NCBI GenBank assembly: GCA_937902995.1
Contig: CALEKY010000042.1
Span: 1-33,708 of the forward strand
Direction of reading: 5' to 3'
Origin: an uncultured Sinobacteraceae bacterium
Lineage (GTDB): Bacteria > Pseudomonadota > Gammaproteobacteria > Steroidobacterales > Steroidobacteraceae
DNA: 33,708 nt
Below the pieces are notes generated by a model that saw nothing but the letters and a program-made list of their open reading frames with translations, had not been told where the DNA came from and made no database searches. Positions 1-8,203 of this stretch are shown here, piece after piece (the stretch's first letter is position 1; each line of letters begins with the position of its first letter). The position numbers and the translations under genes were made by a program.

Positions 1-11
1 GATCTTGCCGC

Positions 12-17
12 TATAAT
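12..17 (+). promoter_or_regulatory. Candidate sigma70 -10 box upstream of acnA
   Basis: A perfect TATAAT hexamer lies 70 bp before the acnA start codon, so transcription would begin near position 24. The matching -35 element would lie left of the window and cannot be seen. The leader between them contains a short GC-rich inverted repeat at 40-53. The promoter assignment is inference from the hexamer and its position. Confidence 0.55.
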
Positions 18-87
18 CCGCGCGCTTTGAGTCCGGGGCCGCCCGTCCGGGCGCAGTTCCCGTCCCTTTAATCCTCCCGGAGGACGC

Positions 88-2781
88 ATGAAAGATTCGT
101 TCAAGGCGCGCACGACGCTCGCTTGCGGCGGCAAGAACTACGAAATCTTCAGCTTGGCCGCGCTGAAAGACCGCAACGTCGCCCGTTTGCCCTACAGCTT
201 GAAAATCCTGCTCGAGAATCTGTTGCGGTTCGAAGATGGCGAGAACGTCACGCGCGCAGATATCGAAGCGCTCCTCAATTGGGATCCGAAAGCGGCACCG
301 TCCTACGAAATTTCGTTCACGCCGAGCCGCGTGATCATGCAGGACTTCACCGGCGTGCCGGCGATCGTCGACCTTGCCGCGATGCGCGAAGCCATGAAGA
401 AGCTCGGCGGCAATCCGGACGACATCAATCCCCTGTCGCCTGCGGAGCTGGTCATCGACCACTCGGTGCAGGTCGATGCATACGGCAACCGCGAAGCACT
501 CCTCAGGAATACGAAGATCGAATTCGAGCGCAACCAGGAGCGTTATGCCTTCCTGCGCTGGGGGCAAAGCGCCTTCCGCAACTTCAAGGTCGTGCCGCCG
601 AACACGGGCATCGTCCACCAGGTCAACATCGAGCACCTCGCACGCGTCGTCTTCGACGCGGAGAAGGACGGCGCTCGCTGGGCGTATCCGGATACGCTCG
701 TCGGTACCGACTCGCATACGACGATGGTGAACGGTCTCGGCGTGCTCGGCTGGGGCGTGGGCGGTATCGAAGCGGAAGCGGCGATGCTCGGTCAGCCCGT
801 CACGATGCTGATTCCGCACGTCATCGGCTTCAAGCTCACGGGCACCCTGCCCGCCGGCGCAACGGCGACGGACCTCGTGCTGACCGTTACCGAAATGCTG
901 CGCAAGAAGGGCGTGGTCGACAAGTTCGTCGAGTTCTTCGGCGACGGTCTGGCCAACCTGCCGGTCGCCGATCGCGCAACGATCGCGAACATGTCGCCCG
1001 AATTCGGCAGCACTTGCGGCATCTTCCCGATCGACGAGGAGACGTTGAAGTATCTCGAGCTCACCGGACGCTCGGCCGAGCAGATCGCGCTCGTCAAGGC
1101 GTACGCGCAGCATCAAGGCCTGTGGCGCGAGAACGGCCAGCCGCAAGCCGACTACACCGATGTGCTCGAGCTCGATTTGAGCACCGTCGAGCCTTCGCTC
1201 GCCGGACCGAAACGTCCGCAAGATCGCGTGCCGCTGCGCACTGCGAAGAACACGTATCTGTCGACGCTCAAGACGATGGCGGACGAGCGTGCTAAGAAGA
1301 ATCCGTCGGCGACCGGCGTCGGCAAGGCGACGGTGGATGGAAAGAGCTTCGACGTGCAGGACGGTGCGGTGTTGATCGCCGCGATCACGAGCTGCACGAA
1401 CACCTCCAATCCTGCCGTACTCATCGCCGCCGGTTTGCTCGCGCGCAATGCCCGCAAGCGTGGCCTGACTTCCAAGCCTTGGGTGAAGACGAGCCTTGCC
1501 CCCGGTTCGCGCGTCGTCACGGACTACCTGAACAAAGCCGGTCTCACCGAGGATCTCGAAGCCGTCGGCTTCTACACCGTGGGTTACGGCTGCACGACGT
1601 GTATCGGCAACTCCGGTCCGCTGAAGCCCGAAATCTCCGACGCTGTTCGCGCCGGCGATGTCATCGCCTGCTCGGTGCTTTCCGGTAACCGCAACTTCGA
1701 GGGACGCGTGCATCCGGAAGTGAAGATGAACTTCCTGGCCTCTCCGCCGCTGGTCGTCGCCTACGCGCTTGCAGGCTCGTTGAATGTCGACTTGACGTCG
1801 GAGCCGCTGGGCACGGGCAGCGATGGCCAGCCGGTGTACTTGAAGGACATTTGGCCGTCGGCAAGCGAAGTCCAGGAAGTCATCGCGAAGTCCGTCGATG
1901 CTGCGATGTTCCGCAAGAGCTATTCGAGCGTGTTCGCTGGCGACGAGAACTGGAATGCGATCAAGGTGCCGAGCGGCAAGCTCTACGAGTGGGACGAGAA
2001 GTCTACCTACGTGAAGAATCCGCCGTACTTTGTCGGCATGACGATGCAGCCGCCGCCGGTTGCGGACATTCGCAATGCGCGCGTGCTCGCAGTGCTGGGC
2101 GATTCCGTCACAACGGATCACATCTCGCCAGCCGGCAACATCGCGAAGACCAGCCCCGCGGCGAAGTACCTCATGTCGCTCGGCGTGCAACCTGCGGACT
2201 TCAACTCCTACGGTGCACGTCGCGGTAACCACGAGGTCATGATGCGCGGCACGTTCGCCAACATTCGCCTGCGCAATCAGCTCGTGCCGGGTACGGAAGG
2301 CGGCGTGACGGTTCACATTCCGTCCGGCGAGCAGATGAGCATTTACGATGCGGCAATGCGCTACAAGGAGGAAGGCACGCCGCTGATCATTCTCGCCGGC
2401 AAGGAATACGGCACCGGTTCCTCGCGCGACTGGGCGGCGAAGGGAACGATGCTGCTCGGCGTCAAGGCGGTCATTGCCGAGAGCTTCGAGCGCATCCACC
2501 GTTCGAATCTGATCGGCATGGGCGTGTTGCCGCTGCAGTTCAAGGAAGGTCAGAACGCGCAGTCCCTCGGTCTCACGGGCAAGGAGAGCTTCGAGATCAT
2601 CGGCCTCAACGGCGGCGCAGCGAAGGTCGTCACCGTCGTTGCCACCCCGGAGAGCGGCGCACCGATCAAGTTCGAAGTGCGCGTGCGCATCGACACCCCG
2701 AAGGAGCGCGAGTACTACCAGCACGGCGGCATCCTGCATTACGTGCTGCGGCAGCTCGCTGCTGGCAGCAAGGCCGCCTGA
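88..2781 (+). CDS. acnA: Aconitate hydratase A
   Basis: This 897-residue protein interconverts citrate and isocitrate through cis-aconitate in the cytosolic TCA cycle. It belongs to the AcnA/IRP1 class (E. coli AcnA has 891 residues) and is not AcnB. The three [4Fe-4S] ligands are visible: Cys436 in SCTNTSNP, and Cys502 and Cys505 in GYGCTTCIGNSGPL. The substrate-binding swivel domain is at the C-terminus (GKEYGTGSSRDWAAKG, then the SFERIHRSNLIGMGVLP region). The ATG is preceded by GGAGG with about 5 nt spacing. The gene is monocistronic in appearance, with a perfect -10 box upstream and a strong intrinsic terminator downstream. AcnA enzymes of this type are often stress- or iron-regulated, but no operator is visible here. 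Confidence 0.97.
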   Translation: MKDSFKARTTLACGGKNYEIFSLAALKDRNVARLPYSLKILLENLLRFEDGENVTRADIEALLNWDPKAAPSYEISFTPSRVIMQDFTGVPAIVDLAAMREAMKKLGGNPDDINPLSPAELVIDHSVQVDAYGNREALLRNTKIEFERNQERYAFLRWGQSAFRNFKVVPPNTGIVHQVNIEHLARVVFDAEKDGARWAYPDTLVGTDSHTTMVNGLGVLGWGVGGIEAEAAMLGQPVTMLIPHVIGFKLTGTLPAGATATDLVLTVTEMLRKKGVVDKFVEFFGDGLANLPVADRATIANMSPEFGSTCGIFPIDEETLKYLELTGRSAEQIALVKAYAQHQGLWRENGQPQADYTDVLELDLSTVEPSLAGPKRPQDRVPLRTAKNTYLSTLKTMADERAKKNPSATGVGKATVDGKSFDVQDGAVLIAAITSCTNTSNPAVLIAAGLLARNARKRGLTSKPWVKTSLAPGSRVVTDYLNKAGLTEDLEAVGFYTVGYGCTTCIGNSGPLKPEISDAVRAGDVIACSVLSGNRNFEGRVHPEVKMNFLASPPLVVAYALAGSLNVDLTSEPLGTGSDGQPVYLKDIWPSASEVQEVIAKSVDAAMFRKSYSSVFAGDENWNAIKVPSGKLYEWDEKSTYVKNPPYFVGMTMQPPPVADIRNARVLAVLGDSVTTDHISPAGNIAKTSPAAKYLMSLGVQPADFNSYGARRGNHEVMMRGTFANIRLRNQLVPGTEGGVTVHIPSGEQMSIYDAAMRYKEEGTPLIILAGKEYGTGSSRDWAAKGTMLLGVKAVIAESFERIHRSNLIGMGVLPLQFKEGQNAQSLGLTGKESFEIIGLNGGAAKVVTVVATPESGAPIKFEVRVRIDTPKEREYYQHGGILHYVLRQLAAGSKAA

Positions 2782-2806
2782 TCTGGCAATGCATCGCTGA
2801 CGAACG

Positions 2807-2840
2807 ACGAAGGGGAGCAGATGCTCCCCTTCGTGTTTTC
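2807..2840 (+). terminator. Rho-independent terminator of acnA
   Basis: A perfect 13-nt inverted repeat (ACGAAGGGGAGCA at 2807-2819 and TGCTCCCCTTCGT at 2822-2834) folds into a hairpin with a minimal loop. A short T-run (GTTTTC) follows. It starts 26 nt after the acnA stop codon and separates acnA from the crotonase gene. Confidence 0.85.
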
Positions 2841-2957
2841 AGGGGCCCGTGCAACGTTCTTCTCTGCGGAAGCGTACCGTCACCGCAAACCGACGGCTTG
2901 ACTGCAATACCGCACGACCCGGATGCTCTCCCCTCTTTTTTCATCGACGGCACACGT

Positions 2958-3734
2958 ATGACCTCTCATATTCGTACGCAGCTCGACGACGGCGTGTTGC
3001 GCATCACGCTCGATCGTCCGGAAAAGAAGAACGCCCTGACGAACGACATGTATCGAGCGATGGCCGAGGCGCTGCAGCGCGCGGAGACCGATGACGCCAT
3101 TCGTGTCGTTTTGTTCGAAGCGGAAGGCGATGCGTTCACGGCCGGCAACGATCTCGGCGATTTCGCCGCTGTCGCTGCAGGCAAGCTGGCGCGCGAAGAC
3201 ATGCAATCCACGCACTTTCTCCACGCGCTGGCGCGAGCCGAGAAACCTTATGTGGCTGCGGTGCAGGGGCTGGCGGTGGGCGTCGGTACGACGATGCTCA
3301 TGCACTGCGATTTGGTCTATATCGCAGAAGACGCCAAGCTCACGACGCCGTTCGTGAATCTCGCGCTCGTGCCCGAAGCGGCATCGAGCTGGCTCTTGCC
3401 CGCACGCATCGGCCATGCGCGTGCCTTTGCGATGTTCGCACTCGGCGAAGCCGTCGACGGCAAAACGGCTGCGGCGATCGGTCTTGCGAATGAAGCGTTG
3501 CCGCGGGATCAAGTGAAAGCCAAAGCACTCGCCAGCGCCAAAGCACTTGCCGCACGGCCGCTCGGCGCCCTGCGTGCCACCAAGAAGCTCATGCGCGATG
3601 CGGAGGCCATTCAGGCGCGGATGACGCGCGAGAGCGAGATCTTCGGTGCCCGGCTCAAGACTGCGGAGGCTGCCGAGGCATTCCGCGCGTTTGCCGAGCG
3701 ACGTCCCCCCGATTTTTCCAAGACTCAGGGCTGA
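2958..3734 (+). CDS. Enoyl-CoA hydratase/isomerase (crotonase) family protein
   Basis: This protein of about 258 residues is a crotonase-superfamily enzyme acting on acyl-CoA. The N-terminal LDRPEKKNALT block, the first oxyanion-hole segment (FTAGNDLGDF) and the second (QGLAVGVGTTMLMHCDL) are all present. The segment PFVNLALVPEAASS places a Glu where delta3,delta2-enoyl-CoA isomerases carry their single catalytic acid. The GND signature is also seen in that subgroup, so an isomerase role in unsaturated fatty acid oxidation is more likely than a classical hydratase. The ATG at 2958 is chosen because the conserved crotonase N-terminus starts directly after it. A longer frame from 2898 would add 20 residues without family similarity. 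The next gene starts 2 nt after this stop, so the pair is probably translated together. Confidence 0.88.
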   Translation: MTSHIRTQLDDGVLRITLDRPEKKNALTNDMYRAMAEALQRAETDDAIRVVLFEAEGDAFTAGNDLGDFAAVAAGKLAREDMQSTHFLHALARAEKPYVAAVQGLAVGVGTTMLMHCDLVYIAEDAKLTTPFVNLALVPEAASSWLLPARIGHARAFAMFALGEAVDGKTAAAIGLANEALPRDQVKAKALASAKALAARPLGALRATKKLMRDAEAIQARMTRESEIFGARLKTAEAAEAFRAFAERRPPDFSKTQG

Positions 3735-3736
3735 TC

Positions 3737-4687
3737 ATGAGCAAACCTTTCGATACGCCCATCGAGATCACCGACGAGGCGTTCGTCGGCCCGTGGCGCT
3801 CGCCGCGTCAAATGCTGGCCGCCCAGGAATACGACTCGCATGCATCGATTCACGACGATGCGACGGCACAGAAACTCGGCTTCAAAGGCGGCACGATCGA
3901 GGGCCCCACGCATTTCAGCCAATTCGTCCCGCTGTGCGTCGCCGCTTGGGGCACGAGCTGGCTCGAGCACGGCTGTCTGTCCGCGCACTACCGCAATCCC
4001 TGTTTCGAAGGCGATCGCGTGCGCGCATTCTTGGCCAAGCCTGCACCCGACGAGCACCGTGCGGCCATCTGGATGCAACGAGAAGACGGAACGGAGGTCT
4101 TGCGCGGCACGGCCTCGATCGGTCCGGAGCATCCGCGAACCGCGCTCGACGAACGCTTGAAAGAGCTTCGTCCGCCGGAGCCGCGTGTGATCCTGCGCGA
4201 CGTCGAAGTCGGCATGCGCTCGCCGCGCCTTTCCGTGCACATGGACTTCAATCAGCACATGGGCTCGCTGTATCCGTTTTCGCTGGCCGACAAGCTGAAA
4301 GTCATCACGGAAAACTCGCCGTGGTATTCGCAGCCCGATGCCTCACCGTGGCACCGCGCGATCATTCCGTTCGAGATGATCAGCGTGTTGCTGAATTACT
4401 CGACGTGGTCGGTGCAGTTCCCGGTGAAAACGCCGGTCGTCGGATTGTTCGCCGATCAGGAGATCCGTTTGCTCGCCGGTCCTCTATTCGTCGGCGAGAC
4501 CTACGAGATCGAACGCGAAGTCGTTGCACTGAGCGGCAGCCGACGCACGGAAAGCATGTGGGTCCGCACGCGCGTCTTCCGTCCCGGCACGAACGAATTG
4601 CTTGCCACGATGCTGCTGAACTCGGCGTATCTCAAGGATTCGTATCCGAGCTATGCGGACGATCTTGCGGCGATGGGGGCTAGCTGA
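3737..4687 (+). CDS. MaoC-like hot-dog fold protein, function unknown
   Basis: This 316-residue cytosolic protein has no signal peptide or membrane segment. The N-terminal half has an ATAQKLGFKGGTIEGPTHF stretch, like the A-x-x-x-G-hydrophobic...G-x-x-x-H/F pattern of MaoC-type hydratases, followed by CFEGDRVRAF, a typical hot-dog strand. The C-terminal half (from about residue 155, HMDFNQHMGSLYPF) could be a second hot-dog repeat, so a double hot-dog acyl-CoA or acyl-thioester binding enzyme is plausible. The conserved MaoC Asp/His dyad is not clearly present, so the reaction is unknown. The gene starts 2 nt after the crotonase stop (TGATCATG), which suggests a shared acyl-CoA pathway. A heptad repeat array begins 4 nt after its stop codon. 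Confidence 0.7.
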   Translation: MSKPFDTPIEITDEAFVGPWRSPRQMLAAQEYDSHASIHDDATAQKLGFKGGTIEGPTHFSQFVPLCVAAWGTSWLEHGCLSAHYRNPCFEGDRVRAFLAKPAPDEHRAAIWMQREDGTEVLRGTASIGPEHPRTALDERLKELRPPEPRVILRDVEVGMRSPRLSVHMDFNQHMGSLYPFSLADKLKVITENSPWYSQPDASPWHRAIIPFEMISVLLNYSTWSVQFPVKTPVVGLFADQEIRLLAGPLFVGETYEIEREVVALSGSRRTESMWVRTRVFRPGTNELLATMLLNSAYLKDSYPSYADDLAAMGAS

Positions 4688-4690
4688 GGG

Positions 4691-4769
4691 ACAAGGAAAG
4701 GGGAAAAGGGAAAGGGGAAAAGGGAAAAAGGGAAAAAGGGAAACGTGATTCGTGATTCGTGATTCGCGA
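4691..4769 (+). repeat. Heptanucleotide repeat array A-left (AAGGGGA/AAAGGGA, then TTCGTGA)
   Basis: The array reads in 7-nt units: ACAAGGA, AAGGGGA, AAAGGGA, AAGGGGA, AAAGGGA. Two 8-nt variants, AAAAGGGA, follow. The motif then switches, still mostly in 7-nt register, to AACGTGA, TTCGTGA, TTCGTGA, TTCGCGA. One strand is almost pure purine for 50 nt. The array starts 4 nt after the stop of the MaoC-like gene and has no coding potential. Confidence 0.9.
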
Positions 4770-4848
4770 CGCAGGCTGGTTGCTGCGGTGGTCTACTGTC
4801 AATTGACTCACGCTTCCTTTCCCGTTTCCCTTCGTGAGTGTGAGTAGC

Positions 4849-4867
4849 AAGGCGACGTCGTCGCCTT
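4849..4867 (+). terminator. GC-rich hairpin in array A, possible terminator
   Basis: AAGGCGAC and GTCGCCTT form a perfect 8-bp stem with a 3-nt loop, followed by CTTGTCCTTTT. Just upstream, ACTCACG (4806-4812) and CGTGAGT (4833-4839) can form a second, 7-bp stem. The hairpin lies between convergent genes and could end transcription from the left, but the T-run is interrupted by C residues. Confidence 0.45.
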
Positions 4868-4874
4868 CTTGTCC

Positions 4875-4943
4875 TTTTCCCCTTTCCCTTTTCCCCTTTC
4901 CCCTTTCCCTTTTCCCCTTCCCCTTTTCCCTTTCCCTATTCCC
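4875..4943 (+). repeat. Heptanucleotide repeat array A-right (TTTTCCC/CTTTCCC)
   Basis: The units are TTTTCCC, CTTTCCC, TTTTCCC, CTTTCCC, CTTTCCC, TTTTCCC, CTTCCCC, TTTTCCC, one 6-nt unit TTTCCC, and TATTCCC. The array is pure pyrimidine except for one A. It ends at the base before the hydrolase stop codon (complement of 4944-4946). It is the inverted counterpart of array A-left, so the two arms could pair into a long imperfect stem or adopt triplex-type structure. Confidence 0.9.
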
Positions 4944-5963
4944 TCACAAGTACTTCCTGAACCAATCCGCCGCCGCATTCGCACTGAGCTCGAAGGCGTC
5001 GCCGCTGAAGATCTCGAAATGGGTGATGCTCGGGATCTCGATCACCTTCGTCGGTCCTTCGAGAATCTTGCTCGCCGCATAGGCGTGATCTTCATTGCTG
5101 AAGAGCTGCTCGTTCTGCGCAACGATGAACAGTACCGGCCGCTTGCCGACCTGGCCCAAGTACCGAAACGGCCGGTATTCGGCGACTGCTTGGCTGGTCT
5201 CGAGATCAACCGTTCGGCGCGGAGAGAAACCGGCTTCCATCTCCGCGCCTTGCCCCGTTCGAGCACGAAGGATCGCATCTTCGAGCATTCGGCCGCGTAG
5301 CTCGTAGGGTCCCTTGGGCGAGCGCCGTCCGAAGATCGCGGGAACCTGGGAGACAATGGCTTTGACGCGAGCATCGTGTGCGGCCACGACGATGGCGTTG
5401 CCCGCCGCGCTGCTCGATGCCCAAAGTCCGATGCGGTCGCGATCGACGCCAGGCTCGCCTTGCAGGTACGAGATGGCATTACGTACGTCTTCGACCTGCT
5501 TCCATGGCAACAGCCGCGTGCGTTTGATGACGACTTCGGCCTTTTCCCGTTTGAAACGCACGCTGTCGTCGTTGTCCTTGCGCAGCTCTTTGAACGTCAC
5601 GAATCCATCGCTCAGCCCCCAGCTGCGATAGTCGATGACCATGGCGACGAAACCGCGCTCTGCGAGGCGTGCACCGTACTTCTCGATGGACACGTGCGTG
5701 CCTGCCCAACCCTGACCGAGAACGATCCCCGGTGTCTTGCCGGCCGGCGAGAACCCCTTCGGATAGAACATCGTCGCGTAACACGGCACGTCATCGCTGT
5801 AGTAGGTGACTTCGCGACGCGTCACACCCGCCGGCAGCTCGTATGCCCAATCCGCGGGCTCGAGGCCGGCCTTGACTTGCTGGTTGTCATCTTGCGCCGC
5901 GCGCAACGGAGGCACGCACGCGAGTGCGAAAAGGAACAGAAGAACTGCCGCTCTAGCGGTCAC
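4944..5963 (-). CDS. Secreted alpha/beta hydrolase (dienelactone hydrolase / COG1073-like)
   Basis: From the GTG at 5963 the protein has 339 residues and starts with a clear signal peptide (MTARAAVLLFLFALAC, then cleavage near PPLRA/AQ). It is therefore probably periplasmic. The hydrolase core includes the oxyanion segment GQGWAGTHVS, the strand FVAMVIDYRSWG, the nucleophile elbow in WASSSAAGN (a relaxed G-x-S-x-G) and the C-terminal catalytic His in SITHFEIFSG. The acidic triad residue is probably in AQNEQLF, but this is uncertain. The GTG is preferred because AAGG precedes it by 8 nt and the signal peptide then begins normally. An ATG at 6020 would add 19 polar residues and has no visible ribosome site. 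Substrate is unknown. Confidence 0.82.
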   Translation of the reverse strand: MTARAAVLLFLFALACVPPLRAAQDDNQQVKAGLEPADWAYELPAGVTRREVTYYSDDVPCYATMFYPKGFSPAGKTPGIVLGQGWAGTHVSIEKYGARLAERGFVAMVIDYRSWGLSDGFVTFKELRKDNDDSVRFKREKAEVVIKRTRLLPWKQVEDVRNAISYLQGEPGVDRDRIGLWASSSAAGNAIVVAAHDARVKAIVSQVPAIFGRRSPKGPYELRGRMLEDAILRARTGQGAEMEAGFSPRRTVDLETSQAVAEYRPFRYLGQVGKRPVLFIVAQNEQLFSNEDHAYAASKILEGPTKVIEIPSITHFEIFSGDAFELSANAAADWFRKYL

Positions 5964-6112
5964 GCTGACAACCTTACTGTCATGGGATCGAGCGGGGATT
6001 ATGCGCGCTTGTGTGAGCATGGCACGGCAGCATGCCGCACCGCGCTGTCAAGATTGGTCAATGGCCACGCAAGTCGATCAAGCGCAGCAAATACCGGAGA
6101 TGCATGGCGCCG

Positions 6113-6439
6113 TCAGCGGCGCTTGCGTTGCGGCTGCGGACCCTGAAACCGCTTCGCAGTATTTCGTAGGTGCCGATGCACACTATGCGGAATGGCACCT
6201 GCAACGGTCGGTTCGTCCTCGACGCACCATTGTTCTTTGAAGGCTTGCAGCGCCTCGCTCTGAACCTGCGCGTGACGGTTCGAAAGCATCAGCATCGCCG
6301 GCGCACACACGCGCGCGCGAATGAGTCCCAGATCCTGTGCGGCATCGAACAGGCTCGGGTACCAGCTCTGCCAGCTCGGCAACAGGCTTTCGACCTGCTC
6401 GCGCAGGCTTCGCCGTTCTGTGTCGGTTTCGCTGCTCAT
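6113..6439 (-). CDS. Small protein of unknown function (108 aa)
   Basis: This 108-residue frame is not recognised as any family. It looks coding: codons end mostly in G or C, the composition is protein-like, and it has an amphipathic central part (SLFDAAQDLGLIRARVCAPAM) with two further Cys/Trp-rich turns (KEQWCVED). The C-terminal tail is basic (QPQRKRR). It has no signal peptide or membrane segment. No clear Shine-Dalgarno is seen before the ATG. Overlapping plus-strand frames have arginine/serine-rich shadow composition. The stop codon lies in the loop of a 6-bp hairpin (GCGCCG/CGGCGC, 6107-6122). It sits between creD and the hydrolase on the same strand, but with gaps too large to claim an operon. 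Confidence 0.5.
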   Translation of the reverse strand: MSSETDTERRSLREQVESLLPSWQSWYPSLFDAAQDLGLIRARVCAPAMLMLSNRHAQVQSEALQAFKEQWCVEDEPTVAGAIPHSVHRHLRNTAKRFQGPQPQRKRR

Positions 6440-6610
6440 GGTTGCAACCGGTCGTTCTCGTCGCGCGACCGTATGCCGACCATCGAGAGCCGTCCGATCA
6501 CGGTGTGCCGAGCGTACACTGCGCGCGCCTAGGGTTGCACCTGATCTTTCGCGATCGGATGGCAGACAAGGGCGGCTTGCCGCAGGGCCCGCCGCCCCGT
6601 CCGATCCGTG

Positions 6611-7948
6611 CTAATCGCCTGCGGGTGTTTCTCCGCTCGAACGCACGGCGTACCAGTCGATCTTGCGCGTCGTCAACATGACCGTCGACAGTGCCGCGAA
6701 CAGTGCGATGGCCCCCATGAGCAATGAATAGTCCTCGGACACGATGAGCGCATAGAGCAGTCCGTAGACGACGGCCATCGCCGTGGCCGCAATGAGGCCG
6801 CGCCGTGCACTCCGTAGCGCTCCTGAGATGTACACGCCCATGACGCACACCAAGGCCGACGTCGCGATGAAGTACGCGGCCAAGAATGCGATGTGTTCGG
6901 ACAGCGCGAGTAGGAGCACATAGAACGTGCTCAAGGCGAGCCCGACGAGCAGGTACTGCAACGGATGCAGACGCACTCCGGTCGCATGCTCCCAGGCAAA
7001 GAACGTGAGGAACGTCAGCGCGATGAAGAACAGCCCGTACTTGATCGCACGCTCGGTACGTTGATACACGTCCACGACTTGATACAGGCCGACGCCGAAC
7101 GCCGACGACATGAGTCTTGCCTCGTCCACTTCGCCGTCTTCCCAGGCCTGTCCGTAGGAACGGTTCAATTCGAGCACTTGCCAGCGCGCAGCGAAGCCTG
7201 TCGCGTCGATCGTGCGCTCGACCGGCAGGAAGCTTCCTTGAAACGACGGGTGAGGCCAATTCGAGTGCAGCGTTACGGATGTCGTGCCGCCGGTCGGTAG
7301 CAACGAGAATTCGCGGCTGCCGGCAAGGATCACGTCGAACGAAAATTCCAGCGTGGCGCCAGTGGAGAGCGCAGATGCATCGATCGTCGCTTCGACACCG
7401 CGAAATACGCCAGGCGTGGCCGGGCGCAATTTCAAGCTCGAGTCATTGAAGCGCGCCTCCCGTACTTCGCGCAGGCTGCGCGATTCGGCGAGCGGCAAGC
7501 GCAGCCGCGCTTGATCCCACCGAACGCGAACGCGGTCGTCGTCGAGCGGCAACTCGACGGGGGCGCGATCGAATCGTCCCGTCAGTTTCACCGCCGCCAA
7601 GAATACCGGCACCTCGTAGATCCCCACATAGCGCGGCTCGCGCTCGAGATTCAGCTCGACGCTCGCATCGAGCTCGATCGGCAGCAGATACAAATCGTTG
7701 CGCACGAGCTGAGTCTGGTTCTCGCGCAACTCGAGCGTTCGTTCGACCGGCACGACCAACATCGGACCGCCGATGACGGCCTGACCGCCCCACCCCTCGG
7801 CAACGCGCGCGTATGCCATTTCGCGCAATCCGGAGCGTTCCTCGACGAGCGATCCGAGCATCGCAAGCGGGACGAGCAAGATCAGGACGACCCCGCCGAT
7901 CGTCGCTGCCTTGAACGTCATCGATCCCGTATCGATGAATTGCGACAT
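6611..7948 (-). CDS. creD: Inner membrane protein CreD
   Basis: This 445-residue polytopic membrane protein matches the CreD (Cet) family. One transmembrane helix lies near the N-terminus (FKAATIGGVVLILLVPLAML, about residues 13-32), followed by a large extracytoplasmic beta-rich domain of about 250 residues. The C-terminus has a cluster of about six helices (starting near YGLFFIALTFLTFFAWEH). In E. coli, CreD is controlled by the CreBC two-component system and affects envelope integrity and colicin tolerance; its biochemical function is unknown. No creB or creC lies in this window. The ATG at 7948 is preceded by AGGGGGAA at good spacing. A pair of 10-bp direct repeats lies about 75 bp upstream. 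Confidence 0.9.
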   Translation of the reverse strand: MSQFIDTGSMTFKAATIGGVVLILLVPLAMLGSLVEERSGLREMAYARVAEGWGGQAVIGGPMLVVPVERTLELRENQTQLVRNDLYLLPIELDASVELNLEREPRYVGIYEVPVFLAAVKLTGRFDRAPVELPLDDDRVRVRWDQARLRLPLAESRSLREVREARFNDSSLKLRPATPGVFRGVEATIDASALSTGATLEFSFDVILAGSREFSLLPTGGTTSVTLHSNWPHPSFQGSFLPVERTIDATGFAARWQVLELNRSYGQAWEDGEVDEARLMSSAFGVGLYQVVDVYQRTERAIKYGLFFIALTFLTFFAWEHATGVRLHPLQYLLVGLALSTFYVLLLALSEHIAFLAAYFIATSALVCVMGVYISGALRSARRGLIAATAMAVVYGLLYALIVSEDYSLLMGAIALFAALSTVMLTTRKIDWYAVRSSGETPAGD

Positions 7949-8018
7949 GAGTCATTCCCCCTGGCTGTTGAACGACTCGGGAGCATGCGGGGTCAAATGG
8001 GCGAACGAAGGACGGAAA

Positions 8019-8035
8019 TCTGACGAAGTCTGACG
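8019..8035. promoter_or_regulatory. Direct repeat TCTGACG-AAG-TCTGACG upstream of creD
   Basis: Two identical TCTGACG words stand exactly 10 bp apart in the intergenic region between the divergent creD and msrP genes. Same-face direct repeats one helical turn apart are typical of OmpR-family response regulator sites. The E. coli CreB tag (TTCAC-N6-TTCAC) is not present. The assignment as an operator is inference, and it could serve either gene. Confidence 0.3.
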
Positions 8036-8203
8036 CGGTTCCCTGTAAGCCGCGACGCACTGCCTACTGGGTCGCCCGAAAAACTTTCTTGACGATCGTC
8101 GACGGTGGACGGCCGGCAGACTTTGCGAGCTTGGACCCAGCGATGAAACAGTGTCCCGACGGTGCTAAGTTGTTACCGTCAGCGATCCGATGAGGTGGAT
8201 GAC

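Noticed and set aside
6440..6610. Terminator-like inverted repeat (GGGCGGC/GCCGCCC) downstream of creD
   Set aside because: The loop is 14 nt and the following T content is too low for a confident intrinsic terminator.
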